Of a stretch of DNA of 64,000 nt, positions 16,328 through 25,256 are shown one piece after another. The position numbers and the translations under genes were made by a program. The stretch spans positions 124,001-188,000 of the forward strand of contig JAEZZQ010000050.1 in NCBI GenBank assembly GCA_023442465.1, given 5' to 3'. Within the stretch, counting starts at the first letter, position 1. Every line of letters starts with the position of its first letter. Under the pieces are notes generated by a model. It was not told where the DNA came from. It saw nothing but the letters and a program-made list of their open reading frames with translations, and searched no databases. Source of the stretch: Bacillota bacterium. GTDB lineage: Bacteria; Bacillota; Clostridia; Lachnospirales; Lachnospiraceae.

Positions 16328-16334
16328 GTGGCTA

Positions 16335-16637
16335 TTAAAAAGATTATTGAAATGCATTGAAAGAGACTCTTGTTATGAAAAGCGACAGGAATACGGCGTC
16401 ACCGACTGAGAGCGCTGTTTGCGGGAAGTAACAAAGGGAACACTCTGGAGCAGATGTTCCGAACTGCCGATGAAGGCACTAGGGAGATACGTTAACACGC
16501 GTTAAGTGTAAGAGTGGGCAAGGCGGTTCACACATCTTGATGGAGATGTCGGCTTGTCAATGCGGGTGGTACCGCGGATTATTATAATTTTAATTATCCG
16601 TCCCGGAATGCAGGAGACTGTGTTCCGGGACTTCTTT
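16335..16637 (+). ncRNA. T-box leader (riboswitch), probable Asn specifier
   Basis: tRNA-sensing leader controlling aspS-gatCAB by antitermination. Seen: the T-box sequence GCGGGTGGTACCGCGG at 16562-16577; a terminator formed by GTCCCGGAA at 16600-16608 and TTCCGGGAC at 16623-16631, followed by TTCTTT; and Stem I, where AGAG at 16362-16365 pairs with CTCT at 16443-16446 and TTGTTA at 16370-16375 pairs with TAACAA at 16429-16434. The internal loop on the 3' side reads GGGAACA (16436-16442). AAC at 16439-16441 followed by A is the natural specifier triplet (Asn). It overlaps GAA (Glu), shifted by one base. Uncharged tRNA(Asn) would allow read-through. Confidence 0.92.
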
Positions 16638-16642
16638 GCGCG

Positions 16643-16765
16643 CATAAGCAGAGTAAGGTTGACGGAACAAGACAGAACTGCTTGCAGTTCTGTCTTGTTT
16701 TGTCAATCTTACGAGCAACGCGAACTTTAAATTTCTCTGCAAGAGAAATTTAAAGTCTGCTTATG
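16643..16765 (+). repeat. Three-way-junction inverted-repeat cluster in aspS leader
   Basis: An outer stem CATAAGCAGA (16643-16652) pairs with TCTGCTTATG (16756-16765). Inside, 16653-16680 pairs without a mismatch with 16685-16712 (28 bp, three of them G-T, CTTG loop). Then 16725-16738 pairs perfectly with 16742-16755 (14 bp, GCA loop). Only the 12-base linker 16713-16724 is unpaired. It lies after the T-box terminator, within the aspS mRNA. The family is not recognised. Confidence 0.9.
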
Positions 16766-16808
16766 AGGCCAGTCAATGAGACTGCTTATGGGGCCGGTAA
16801 ATGAGTCC
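16759..16808 (+). repeat. Two 25-bp direct repeats
   Basis: 16759-16783 and 16784-16808 share about 20 of 25 positions (GCTTATG-GGCC-GT-AATGAG core). The second is followed by CCGGCC, which pairs with GGCCGG at 16792-16797. Immediately downstream is the palindrome ACGAGCTCGT. Confidence 0.65.
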
Positions 16809-16881
16809 GGCCAACGAGCTCGTCCGATCCCCAAAAGTGTAAAGAAGTTCCGGAACGTCAAAAAAAGAAGGAGAGAGTATT

Positions 16882-18633
16882 ATGACGACTAAAAACAGTT
16901 ACAGAGACATCACAGTAAAAGAAATCGACGAATCCTACATCGGAAAAACAGTAAAAGCGGCGGGATGGGTAGAAAATATTCGGGACCACGGAGGCGTATC
17001 TTTTCTGGATTTGAGGGATATGCACGGCGTATTGCAGGTAGTGATCCGTACCCCTGAGCTTTTGAAAGAGATTACGAAGGAGGCAGCCGTATCGGTAGAG
17101 GGATTCATCGAAAAGAGAGATGAGGAAACCTACAACCCAAAGATACCTACCGGCACCATAGAGCTGGAAGCCAGGTCCATCGTCATTTTGGGCAAGGTAT
17201 ACAGACAGCTTCCTTTTGAGATAATGACTTCCAGGGAAACGAGAGAAGACGTTCGTCTGAAATACCGTTATTTAGACCTTAGAAACAGTAGAGTAAAAGA
17301 GAACATTATTTTCCGCTCTCAGGTAATCTCTTTTCTGCGGGAGAAAATGACGGAAATGGGATTTCTGGAGATACAGACCCCTATTTTATGCGCTTCCTCG
17401 CCGGAAGGAGCAAGGGATTATATCGTTCCTTCCAGAAAATATAAAGGAAAATTTTATGCACTTCCTCAGGCGCCCCAGCAATATAAGCAGCTTTTGATGG
17501 TATCGGGATTCGATAAATATTTTCAGATTGCGCCCTGCTTCCGCGATGAGGATGCCAGAGCAGACCGTTCGCCCGGCGAATTCTACCAGTTGGATTTTGA
17601 GATGAGCTTTGCCGAACAAGAAGATGTATTTCGTGCAGGAGAAGAGATTCTGGGCGCCGCTTTTGAGAAATTTGCACCTGAGGGCTTTGAGGTGACGAAG
17701 GCTCCCTATCCCGTTATCAGCTATAAACAGGCAATGCTTGAGTTCGGAACGGATAAACCGGATCTGCGCAATCCTCTCAGAATTATAGATGTGACGGAAT
17801 TCTTCCAGAAATGTACTTTTAAGCCCTTTATTGGAAAAACAGTGCGCGCCGTCAAGGTACACGGGGAAATGACCAAGGGTTTTCATGAAAAGCTGCTTAG
17901 CTTTGCAGTTTCTCTCGGTATGGGCGGTCTCGGATATCTGGAGGTGGAGGAAGGATTGAGCTATAAGGGACCCATCGATAAATTTATCCCTGAGGATAAG
18001 AAGGGAGAACTGCTGGAAAAGGCCGGCCTCGCAGTGGGAGATACGATTTTTTTCATCGCAGATAAAGAGGAGAGAGCTAATTATTACGCCGGGCAGATTC
18101 GGAGCGAGCTGGGCAGCAAGCTTGATTTGTGTGAAAAAAATGCGTATCGCTTCTGCTATGTGAACGATTTTCCGATGTTCGAGAGAGATCCTGAGACAAA
18201 GCAGATTGGATTTACACACAATCCCTTCTCCATGCCGCAAGGCGGACTGAAGGTGCTTGAGGAAGAGAATCCTCTGGATATATTGGCATATCAATATGAC
18301 ATTGTATGCAATGGTATCGAATTATCCTCGGGGGCGGTGAGAAACCATGATATGCAGATAATGATAAAGGCTTTTGAAATTGCAGGATATGATGAAGAAA
18401 CTTTGAAAAATAAATTTGGAGCGCTCTATCAGGCATTTCAATTTGGTGCGCCGCCCCATGCAGGAATGGCCCCGGGTATCGATCGCATGCTTATGCTGCT
18501 TCGAGGCGAGGAGAACATTAGAGAAGTAATCGCTTTTCCTATGAGCGGCTCCGCCCAGGATTTGATGTGCGGTGCACCGAATGATGTGACGGAAAAACAG
18601 CTTCGGGAAGTGCATATTAAAGTCAGAGACTAA
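16882..18633 (+). CDS. aspS: Aspartyl-tRNA synthetase, probably non-discriminating
   Basis: Bacterial-type class II synthetase of 583 residues: N-terminal OB-fold anticodon domain, catalytic core, and the bacterial GAD insertion (about 290-410). Class II motif 2 (FRDEDARADRSPGEFYQLDFE) is visible in part and motif 3 is GIDRMLMLL. In the anticodon domain, the stretch IRDHGGVSFLDLRD has His (H36) where tRNA(Asp)-only enzymes such as that of E. coli have Leu; His marks enzymes that also charge tRNA(Asn). With an Asn-type T-box before it and gatCAB after it, the gene probably makes Asp-tRNA(Asn) for amidation. A strong GAAGGAGAGAG site precedes ATG 16882. Confidence 0.96.
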   Translation: MTTKNSYRDITVKEIDESYIGKTVKAAGWVENIRDHGGVSFLDLRDMHGVLQVVIRTPELLKEITKEAAVSVEGFIEKRDEETYNPKIPTGTIELEARSIVILGKVYRQLPFEIMTSRETREDVRLKYRYLDLRNSRVKENIIFRSQVISFLREKMTEMGFLEIQTPILCASSPEGARDYIVPSRKYKGKFYALPQAPQQYKQLLMVSGFDKYFQIAPCFRDEDARADRSPGEFYQLDFEMSFAEQEDVFRAGEEILGAAFEKFAPEGFEVTKAPYPVISYKQAMLEFGTDKPDLRNPLRIIDVTEFFQKCTFKPFIGKTVRAVKVHGEMTKGFHEKLLSFAVSLGMGGLGYLEVEEGLSYKGPIDKFIPEDKKGELLEKAGLAVGDTIFFIADKEERANYYAGQIRSELGSKLDLCEKNAYRFCYVNDFPMFERDPETKQIGFTHNPFSMPQGGLKVLEEENPLDILAYQYDIVCNGIELSSGAVRNHDMQIMIKAFEIAGYDEETLKNKFGALYQAFQFGAPPHAGMAPGIDRMLMLLRGEENIREVIAFPMSGSAQDLMCGAPNDVTEKQLREVHIKVRD

Positions 18634-18672
18634 ATGATCAGCAACTTAGGATTTGAAAGGAGCAGGTTCGAA

Positions 18673-18966
18673 ATGGCAAATATAATAAATGATGAAACAA
18701 TTGAATATATAGGCATCCTTGCAAAGCTTGAGCTTTCCAAGGAAGAAAAGGAACAGGCGAAAAAGGATATGGGAAGAATGCTCGATTATATCGACAAGCT
18801 GGGTGAACTGGACACTTCCGAAGTGGAGCCTATGTCTCATGTTTTTTCGGTCCGGAATGTCTTTCGGGAGGATGTAGTCACGAACGGTGACAGGAGAGAG
18901 GAAATACTGAAAAACGCACCGGGAGAAAAAGACGGCATGTTTATGGCACCCCGGACATTCGCTTAG
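18673..18966 (+). CDS. gatC: Asp/Glu-tRNA amidotransferase subunit C
   Basis: Small subunit (97 residues) that wraps around GatA and GatB and stabilises the amidotransferase. Family pattern seen: ETIEYIGILAKLELSKEEKE, then LDYIDKLGELDTSEVEPMSHV. ATG 18673 gives MANIIND and has AAAGGAG about eleven bases upstream; the frame is open further upstream from the end of aspS. In order aspS-gatC-gatA-gatB. Confidence 0.95.
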   Translation: MANIINDETIEYIGILAKLELSKEEKEQAKKDMGRMLDYIDKLGELDTSEVEPMSHVFSVRNVFREDVVTNGDRREEILKNAPGEKDGMFMAPRTFA

Positions 18967-18977
18967 GAGGCGTGGTT

Positions 18978-20447
18978 ATGGATATATTACAATGGACGGC
19001 CTTGGAACTTGCGGCCGCAATAAAGAAAAAAGAAGTGACGGTAATGGATGCGGCAGCAGCTGTGTTAGACAGCATTGAAAGCCGCGAAGGGCGGTATAAC
19101 TGTTATATTACGGTGGATAGAGAAGGGGCATTGAAAAAAGCCGGGGATATTCAAAGAAAGATTGATAGCGGAGAGCTTACCGGACCGTTGGCGGGAGTGC
19201 CGATGGCTATTAAAGACAATATGTGTACGGAGGGAATCTTAACCACCTGCGCATCGAAGATCCTTGGCAATTTTGTCCCTGTTTTTTCCTCGGAAGCAGT
19301 TTTCAATCTGGAAAAGGCCGGAGCACTCATGATAGGCAAGACAAATATGGATGAATTTGCCATGGGCTCTACCACAGAGACTTCTGCATATGGGGAGACG
19401 AAGAATCCTTGGGACGAAAGCAGGGTGCCCGGAGGCTCCTCCGGGGGCTCGGCGGCTGCGGTGGCGGCGCAGGAATGTTTTTTTGCATTGGGCTCGGATA
19501 CCGGCGGCTCTATTCGTCAGCCCGCTTCCTATTGCGGTGTGGTGGGGCTGAAGCCCACCTATGGAACCGTATCCCGCTATGGATTGATCGCTTATGGTTC
19601 TTCTTTGGATCAAATCGGACCTATCAGCAAGGACGTAGCGGATTGTGCGGCAATTCTTGAGGCGATCGCTTCCCATGATGAGAAGGATTCGACTTCCGTA
19701 TCCAGGGATAGCGATTTCACCGGAGCCTTGATAGAAGATGTAAAAGGTATGAAAATCGGTATTCCCAAGGATTATTTCGGAGAGGGTCTGGACGGTGAAG
19801 TGAAGGAAGCAGTTTTAAAAGCCGCGCAGGTACTGAGAGATAAAGGCGCTATAGTGGAAGAATTTGATTTGAGTCTGGCAGAATACGCGATTCCCGCCTA
19901 TTATGCCATTGCGGCGGCAGAAGCCAGCTCCAACCTGGAGCGCTTTGACGGCATCAAATACGGACATCGGGCGCAGGAATACGAAGGGTTACACAGTATG
20001 TATAAAAAATCCCGTTCCGAGGGCTTCGGGGCAGAGGTGAAGAGGAGGATCATGTTAGGTTCCTTCGTGCTCAGTTCCGGCTATTATGACGCGTATTATT
20101 TGAAGGCGCTGAAGGTAAAGGCTCTTATTAAAAAGGCCTTTGACGAAGCTTTTTCCAAATATGATTTGATTCTCGGTCCTGTTGCCCCTACCACTGCACC
20201 CGGACTGGGAGAGAGCCTGGCAGACCCTATTAAGATGTATCTGGGAGATATTTATACGATTTCGGTAAACCTTGCAGGACTTCCGGCCATCAGCGTGCCC
20301 TGCGGGATGGATTCCAAGGGGCTTCCGATTGGGCTGCAGCTTATCGGAGACTGCTTTCAGGAGAAGAAAATCATTCAGGCGGCTTACACCTATGAAAAGG
20401 CAAGAGGTGTCTTTGACGCTCCAACTATAGAAAACGAAGAAAAATAA
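18978..20447 (+). CDS. gatA: Asp/Glu-tRNA amidotransferase subunit A (amidase)
   Basis: Glutaminase subunit of GatCAB (489 residues), releasing ammonia from glutamine and channelling it to GatB. The amidase signature is intact: catalytic Lys in AIKDNM, the glycine/serine-rich GGSSGGSAAAVAA loop and GSDTGGSIRQPAS. ATG 18978 lies seven bases after AGGAGG at 18965-18970; an in-frame GTG at 18972 would be too close. Overlaps nothing and follows gatC by 11 bases. Confidence 0.96.
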   Translation: MDILQWTALELAAAIKKKEVTVMDAAAAVLDSIESREGRYNCYITVDREGALKKAGDIQRKIDSGELTGPLAGVPMAIKDNMCTEGILTTCASKILGNFVPVFSSEAVFNLEKAGALMIGKTNMDEFAMGSTTETSAYGETKNPWDESRVPGGSSGGSAAAVAAQECFFALGSDTGGSIRQPASYCGVVGLKPTYGTVSRYGLIAYGSSLDQIGPISKDVADCAAILEAIASHDEKDSTSVSRDSDFTGALIEDVKGMKIGIPKDYFGEGLDGEVKEAVLKAAQVLRDKGAIVEEFDLSLAEYAIPAYYAIAAAEASSNLERFDGIKYGHRAQEYEGLHSMYKKSRSEGFGAEVKRRIMLGSFVLSSGYYDAYYLKALKVKALIKKAFDEAFSKYDLILGPVAPTTAPGLGESLADPIKMYLGDIYTISVNLAGLPAISVPCGMDSKGLPIGLQLIGDCFQEKKIIQAAYTYEKARGVFDAPTIENEEK

Positions 20448-20465
20448 GGAAAGGTGGTCCAGGAT

Positions 20466-21896
20466 ATGGCGAAGCAATATGAAACGGTCATCGGTCTGGA
20501 GGTTCACGTAGAGCTTTCTACCAAAACAAAGATTTTCTGCGGCTGCTCCACTGCCTTCGGCGGTGCGCCGAATACACATACCTGTCCGGTCTGCACCGGT
20601 ATGCCGGGCTCTCTTCCGGTGCTGAACAGGCAGGTATTGGAATATGCCATAGCGGTAGGGCTGGCTACCGAATGCACGATTACGCAGTACAGTAAATTTG
20701 ATAGAAAAAACTATTTTTACCCCGACAATCCTCAGAACTATCAAATATCCCAGCTCTATCTTCCTATTTGCAGAAACGGCAAGGTGGAAATAGAAACAGA
20801 AGAAGGAAGTAAGACGATAGGAATCCATGAAATCCATATGGAGGAAGATGCGGGCAAGCTGATTCACGATGAATGGGAGGAATGCTCCCTCGTGGACTAT
20901 AACCGTTCCGGCGTTCCTCTTATAGAAATCGTATCCGAACCGGATATGCGGAGTGCGCAGGAGGTAATAGCCTATCTGGAAAAGCTTCGCCTGACGCTTC
21001 AATATCTCGGTGTTTCCGACTGCAAGCTTCAGGAGGGTTCCATGAGGGCGGATGTAAACCTGTCTGTCAGGGAGGAAGGTGCAAAAGAATTCGGTACGAG
21101 AACGGAAATGAAGAACCTGAATTCCTTCCGCGCAATAAAACGTGCCGTGGAGAGCGAGCGGAAAAGGCAGATAGATATTCTGGAGGCTGGGGATGAAGTA
21201 ATTCAGGAGACGAGAAGATGGGATGATAATAAAGGGGAGTCCTATGCGATGAGAAGCAAAGAGGATGCCCAGGACTACCGGTATTTTCCCGACCCTGATC
21301 TCGTTCCTATCCAGGTCAGCCATGAATGGATCGCTCAGATTAAAGAAAGACAACCGGAAATGAGGACGGAGAAGATAACGCGCTATAAAAAGGAGTACGA
21401 TATTCCCGATTATGATATAGAGATTATTACCGGCTCGAAACACATGGCGGATATTTTCGAGAAGACCACAGTTCTTTGCGGGCAGCCGAAAAAAGCGGCG
21501 AACTGGCTTATGGTAGAAACGCTTCGTTTGTTGAAGGAGAATGGCATGGAGCCGGAGGACATCCGTTTTTCTCCCGAGAACCTGGCAAAGCTTATCGGGC
21601 TTACGGAAGAAAAGGTAATCAATAGTTCCGTAGCGAAAGAGGTATTTGAGATCATGTTCGATACCGATATAGATCCGCAATTATATATAGAAGAAAAAGG
21701 ATTGAAGACGGTAAACGACGAAGATGCGCTGCGAAGGACGATAGAAGAGGTAATAGGCGCCAATCCTCAATCGGTCGAAGACTACCGAAGCGGCAAAGAA
21801 AAGGCAATCGGATATTTGGTGGGACAGACGATGAAAGCGATGCATGGCAAAGCGGAGCCGGGTATGGTGAATAAACTTTTGAAAGAACTTTTATAG
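20466..21896 (+). CDS. gatB: Asp/Glu-tRNA amidotransferase subunit B
   Basis: Kinase-amidotransferase subunit (476 residues) that phosphorylates and amidates mischarged Asp-tRNA(Asn) or Glu-tRNA(Gln). Family marks: YETVIGLEVHVELSTKTKIF, the zinc-site cysteines in FCGCS and HTCPVC, CTGMPGSLPVLN, DRKNYFYPDNPQNYQISQ, and a helical YqeY-like tail (about 330-476). ATG 20466 follows AGGTGG. A long minus-strand open frame opposite this gene is only a shadow. Confidence 0.96.
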   Translation: MAKQYETVIGLEVHVELSTKTKIFCGCSTAFGGAPNTHTCPVCTGMPGSLPVLNRQVLEYAIAVGLATECTITQYSKFDRKNYFYPDNPQNYQISQLYLPICRNGKVEIETEEGSKTIGIHEIHMEEDAGKLIHDEWEECSLVDYNRSGVPLIEIVSEPDMRSAQEVIAYLEKLRLTLQYLGVSDCKLQEGSMRADVNLSVREEGAKEFGTRTEMKNLNSFRAIKRAVESERKRQIDILEAGDEVIQETRRWDDNKGESYAMRSKEDAQDYRYFPDPDLVPIQVSHEWIAQIKERQPEMRTEKITRYKKEYDIPDYDIEIITGSKHMADIFEKTTVLCGQPKKAANWLMVETLRLLKENGMEPEDIRFSPENLAKLIGLTEEKVINSSVAKEVFEIMFDTDIDPQLYIEEKGLKTVNDEDALRRTIEEVIGANPQSVEDYRSGKEKAIGYLVGQTMKAMHGKAEPGMVNKLLKELL

Positions 21897-21912
21897 AACG
21901 ATATGAAATAAA

Positions 21913-21984
21913 AGATAGATACGCAGCTATGTGCGCGGAATAAAACCTATGCTGCGGAAGTATTTGGCTGCGAGAGAGTGTGAG
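21913..21984 (+). repeat. Dispersed hairpin element, copy E (module 2 only)
   Basis: ATAGATACGCAGCTATGTGC, then GCGGAATAAAACCTATGCTG and GGAAGTATTTGGCTGCGAGA match module 2 of copies A and G, but the module 1 hairpin is missing and the 3' AAGCACAC end is lost. It lies 17 bases after gatB. Confidence 0.75.
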
Positions 21985-22094
21985 TTTTTATTTTTCCTAT
22001 CGGCATATCTGCAATGTTGATAGTGCTTTGTATACATGCTAGAATATTATCAATACATTTACCGCTTTTCACATGCAAAAAGGAGTAAAAATTC

Positions 22095-22946
22095 ATGGAT
22101 TTAAAACATGAGCTCGTATTACCTAATGATGATCTCCCGTTTAAAATGTTTATATTTGAGGGAAGAAACGGCAATTACCGCGTGACGAAGCACTGGCACG
22201 ACAGTATAGAGATATTTCTCGTTTTCGAAGGGGAAATTGATTTTTACATTAACACCTCTTATTATGGCCTATCGAGAGGAAAATTCATCATCGTCAATTC
22301 CAATGAGGTGCACTCCATCGACGTACCGAAGGAGAATTTTACGATTGTATTGCAGATACCCCCGGAGGAATTCCACAAATATAAGGAAGAAGAATACCTT
22401 CTTTTCCGTCATACCTCCGATGGCTACAAGGAAGAGGATGCTCAGTTCGTGCGGCTGATTCGCCGTATGTACACAGCATATGCAGAAAAGCGATATGGGT
22501 ATGAGCTGGAAGTGTTAAGCGATTATTACAAAATGATGCATTCTCTTTTGACACGTTATCGGGAAAAAAATGTGGATAAGGAGAGGGTGAAACAGAGCAG
22601 ACAGATGGAAAAGCTGTTCAAGATCACTTCTTATATACAAGAGCATTTCAGGGAAGATATCACTCTGGAGCATGTAGCGGAAATCTTCGGATTTTCCTCC
22701 ACCTATCTGTCCCGAATCTTTAAAAAATATGCCAATGTGAACTATAAGACTTACGTTTTAAACGTGCGGGTGGAGTATGCCTTTAAAGAGCTTTTGAATA
22801 CCGACCGGTCGGTAAATAAGATTGCGGAGAACAATGGCTTCCCCGATGCGAGAAGCTTTGCGAAGGCTTTTTCGTCTCGTTTTGGAATAACTCCGGACAA
22901 GTATAGAAGAGAAATGCAAAAAAGGCAAGAAAGTGCTATGAAATAG
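22095..22946 (+). CDS. AraC-family transcriptional regulator with cupin sensor domain
   Basis: DNA-binding regulator of 283 residues. The N-terminal 1-150 is a cupin-like sugar-sensing domain (HWHDSIEIFLVFEGEIDF, then GKFIIVNSNEVHS). The C-terminal two-helix-turn-helix AraC domain (about 180-280) contains ITLEHVAEIFGFSSTYLSRI and NKIAENNGFPDARSFAKAF, ending in the conserved PDKYR. It is directly upstream and in the same direction as DUF4867, the FucI-like isomerase and xylulokinase, so it probably activates them in response to their sugar. Confidence 0.9.
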   Translation: MDLKHELVLPNDDLPFKMFIFEGRNGNYRVTKHWHDSIEIFLVFEGEIDFYINTSYYGLSRGKFIIVNSNEVHSIDVPKENFTIVLQIPPEEFHKYKEEEYLLFRHTSDGYKEEDAQFVRLIRRMYTAYAEKRYGYELEVLSDYYKMMHSLLTRYREKNVDKERVKQSRQMEKLFKITSYIQEHFREDITLEHVAEIFGFSSTYLSRIFKKYANVNYKTYVLNVRVEYAFKELLNTDRSVNKIAENNGFPDARSFAKAFSSRFGITPDKYRREMQKRQESAMK

Positions 22947-23036
22947 ACAAGTTATTGGTAGAAAAGAGCAAAAAAAACTCCTATAATGAAAACTATAAGA
23001 AACATCTTTATAGAAGAATAGGAGGAGTGATACGGG

Positions 23037-23654
23037 GTGAAGATTCAATCGATCATGGATGAGGCATATAAAGCCTACGGACGGGTTTTTGATGGATTTG
23101 ACGTTGCACAGCTGATAAGCGTCATGAAAGAGACAGATGCGCCGACAGATGCGATCGTATATTATCCGTCGATCGCGGAGCTTGAGAAGCTGCCTATAGC
23201 TGACGACATCAAGAACAGTCTCTTCGGAGGACTGGAGATACAGCTTGGATATTGCAACGGTACGAATAACAAGCTGAACGCGGTGGAGTATCATCGCAAT
23301 TCGGAATTCGGAGTTGCTGCATCCGACCTTATTTTACTGCTTGGAAAACAGCAGGACATAGAAGCGGACTTTTCCTATGATTCCGCAAACGTGGAAGCCT
23401 TTTTCGTTCCCGAAGGCACGGTATATGAAATGTATGCGACGACGCTGCATTATGCACCGTGCTGCGCCTCCGGAAAGCCCTTCCGCAATGTGGTGATCCT
23501 GCCGGCAGGAACCAATACGGAATTGGAAGCTCTGCCGGGTGTACAGCCGGAGGACAAATTGCTCACGGCAAAGAACAAGTGGTTGATCGCCCATGCCGAG
23601 GCTGCTATTGAAGGAGCGGTAAACGGCATAAAAGGCGAAAACATTGCGCTGTAA
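23037..23654 (+). CDS. DUF4867 family protein
   Basis: Protein of 205 residues matching DUF4867, a family of unknown function usually found beside sugar isomerases. The C-terminal part (VEAFFVPEGTVYEMYATTLH, then YAPC) has a cupin-like strand pattern with His and Glu that could bind metal. The start is GTG 23037, nine bases after GGAGGAG. The following isomerase begins 29 bases later, which supports a role in the same sugar pathway, perhaps as an epimerase or mutarotase, though this is inference. Confidence 0.82.
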   Translation: MKIQSIMDEAYKAYGRVFDGFDVAQLISVMKETDAPTDAIVYYPSIAELEKLPIADDIKNSLFGGLEIQLGYCNGTNNKLNAVEYHRNSEFGVAASDLILLLGKQQDIEADFSYDSANVEAFFVPEGTVYEMYATTLHYAPCCASGKPFRNVVILPAGTNTELEALPGVQPEDKLLTAKNKWLIAHAEAAIEGAVNGIKGENIAL

Positions 23655-23683
23655 AAGCAGCAGAAAGAATGGAGGATAAGAAC

Positions 23684-25171
23684 ATGTTTGATAATTTACC
23701 TAAGGTGAAAATCGGTATTGTAGCGGTAAGCCGGGACTGTTTCCCGGAAAGCCTCTCTGTAGAGAGAAGAAAAGCGCTTATTAAGGCTTATGAAGATAAG
23801 TACGGAAAAAATGACATTTATGAATGTCCTATCTGTATCGTAGAAAGCGAGATCCATATGGTACAGGCGTTGGAGGACGTTAAAAAGGCGGGCTGTAACG
23901 CTCTCGTCGTATACCTTGGTAACTTCGGACCGGAAATTTCTGAGACCTTACTTGCAAAGCATTTCGACGGACCGGCAATGTTCGTGGCGGCTGCGGAAGA
24001 AAGCGGAGATAACCTGATTGGCGGAAGAGGTGACGCTTACTGTGGTATGCTGAATGCCAGCTACAATTTGAAGCTCCGCAATATCAAGGCTTATATTCCT
24101 GAGTATCCTGTCGGAACGGCAGAGGGCTGTGCGGATATGATCCGCGAATTCGTTCCGATCGCACGCGGTATTATCGGCTTATCCGACCTTAAGATCATCA
24201 GCTTCGGCCCCAGACCGTTGAATTTCTTGGCATGTAATGCGCCCATTAAGCAGCTTTACAACCTCGGCGTAGAAATCGAAGAAAACTCCGAGCTTGACTT
24301 GTTCGAAGCCTTCCATAAGCATGACAACGACCCTCGTATTCCCGATGTAGTTAAGGATATGGAGGCAGAACTGGGTGTAGGCAACCAGAAGCCGGAGGTT
24401 CTTCCTAAGTTGGCTCAGTACGAGCTGACTCTGCTCGATTGGATAGCGGAGCACAAGGGCTATAGAAAATATGTCGCTATCGCAGGAAAATGCTGGCCGG
24501 CATTCCAGACACAGTTTGGATTTGTTCCTTGTTATGTAAACAGCCGTTTGACAGGAATGGGTATTCCGGTATCCTGTGAAGTTGATATTTATGGAGCGCT
24601 CAGCGAATTCATCGGCACATGTGTGAGCGAAGATGCGGTTACGCTTCTTGACATCAATAATACCGTACCTGCAGATATGTACGAAGAAAGCATCAAGGGT
24701 AAGTTCAATTATACCCATAACGATACGTTCATGGGCTTCCACTGCGGAAACACGAACTCTAAGAAGCTGTCTTCCTGCGCTATGAAATATCAGATGATCA
24801 TGGCCAGAAACCTTCCCGAAGAAGTAACGCAGGGAACTCTGGAAGGAGATATCTTACCCGGTGAAATCACTTTTTACCGCCTGCAGAGCACGGCAGATTC
24901 CAAGCTGCGCGCTTATATCGCACAGGGCGAAGTGCTTCCGGTAGCTACAAAATCTTTCGGAGGCATCGGTATCTTTGCGATTCCTGAAATGGGACGCTTC
25001 TACCGTCACGTATTGATCGAGGGTAACTATCCTCACCACGGTGCTGTTGCGTTCGGACATTTCGGAAAATCTTTGTATGAAGTCTTCAAATATATCGGTG
25101 TGCCGGTAGAAGAAATCGGCTACAATCAGCCGAAGGGAGTAAGATATCCTACGGAGAATCCTTTTGCATAA
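23684..25171 (+). CDS. L-fucose/L-arabinose isomerase family protein
   Basis: Aldose-ketose isomerase of the FucI-AraA superfamily, 495 residues, Mn-dependent and cytoplasmic. Marks seen: KVKIGIVAVSRDCFPESL at the N-terminus, the GRGDAYCGML region, the metal-ligand stretch ENSELDLFEAF, a second acid in TLLDINNT, and the C-terminal His in GFHCGNT. ATG 23684 is chosen because GGAGG lies at 23671-23675; the ATG at 23669 overlaps that site. Paired with a xylulokinase, it could feed D-arabinose, L-fucose or a related sugar into the pentose phosphate pathway. The sugar is not determined. Confidence 0.85.
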   Translation: MFDNLPKVKIGIVAVSRDCFPESLSVERRKALIKAYEDKYGKNDIYECPICIVESEIHMVQALEDVKKAGCNALVVYLGNFGPEISETLLAKHFDGPAMFVAAAEESGDNLIGGRGDAYCGMLNASYNLKLRNIKAYIPEYPVGTAEGCADMIREFVPIARGIIGLSDLKIISFGPRPLNFLACNAPIKQLYNLGVEIEENSELDLFEAFHKHDNDPRIPDVVKDMEAELGVGNQKPEVLPKLAQYELTLLDWIAEHKGYRKYVAIAGKCWPAFQTQFGFVPCYVNSRLTGMGIPVSCEVDIYGALSEFIGTCVSEDAVTLLDINNTVPADMYEESIKGKFNYTHNDTFMGFHCGNTNSKKLSSCAMKYQMIMARNLPEEVTQGTLEGDILPGEITFYRLQSTADSKLRAYIAQGEVLPVATKSFGGIGIFAIPEMGRFYRHVLIEGNYPHHGAVAFGHFGKSLYEVFKYIGVPVEEIGYNQPKGVRYPTENPFA

Positions 25172-25256
25172 TATTATAGTATTGCTTGGGAAGCTTAAAA
25201 TCTGGCTTTCCAGGCAATAATTGATGTGTCGGCATCGTATAGGAGGAAATAAAAAA

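Noticed and set aside
17386..18294. 302-codon minus-strand frame opposite aspS
   Set aside because: Antisense to the conserved catalytic part of AspRS; no family resemblance.
20055..21680. 541-codon open frame on the minus strand opposite gatA/gatB
   Set aside because: It lies wholly antisense to two well-conserved genes, has no recognisable domain or ribosome site, and reflects codon bias of the plus strand.
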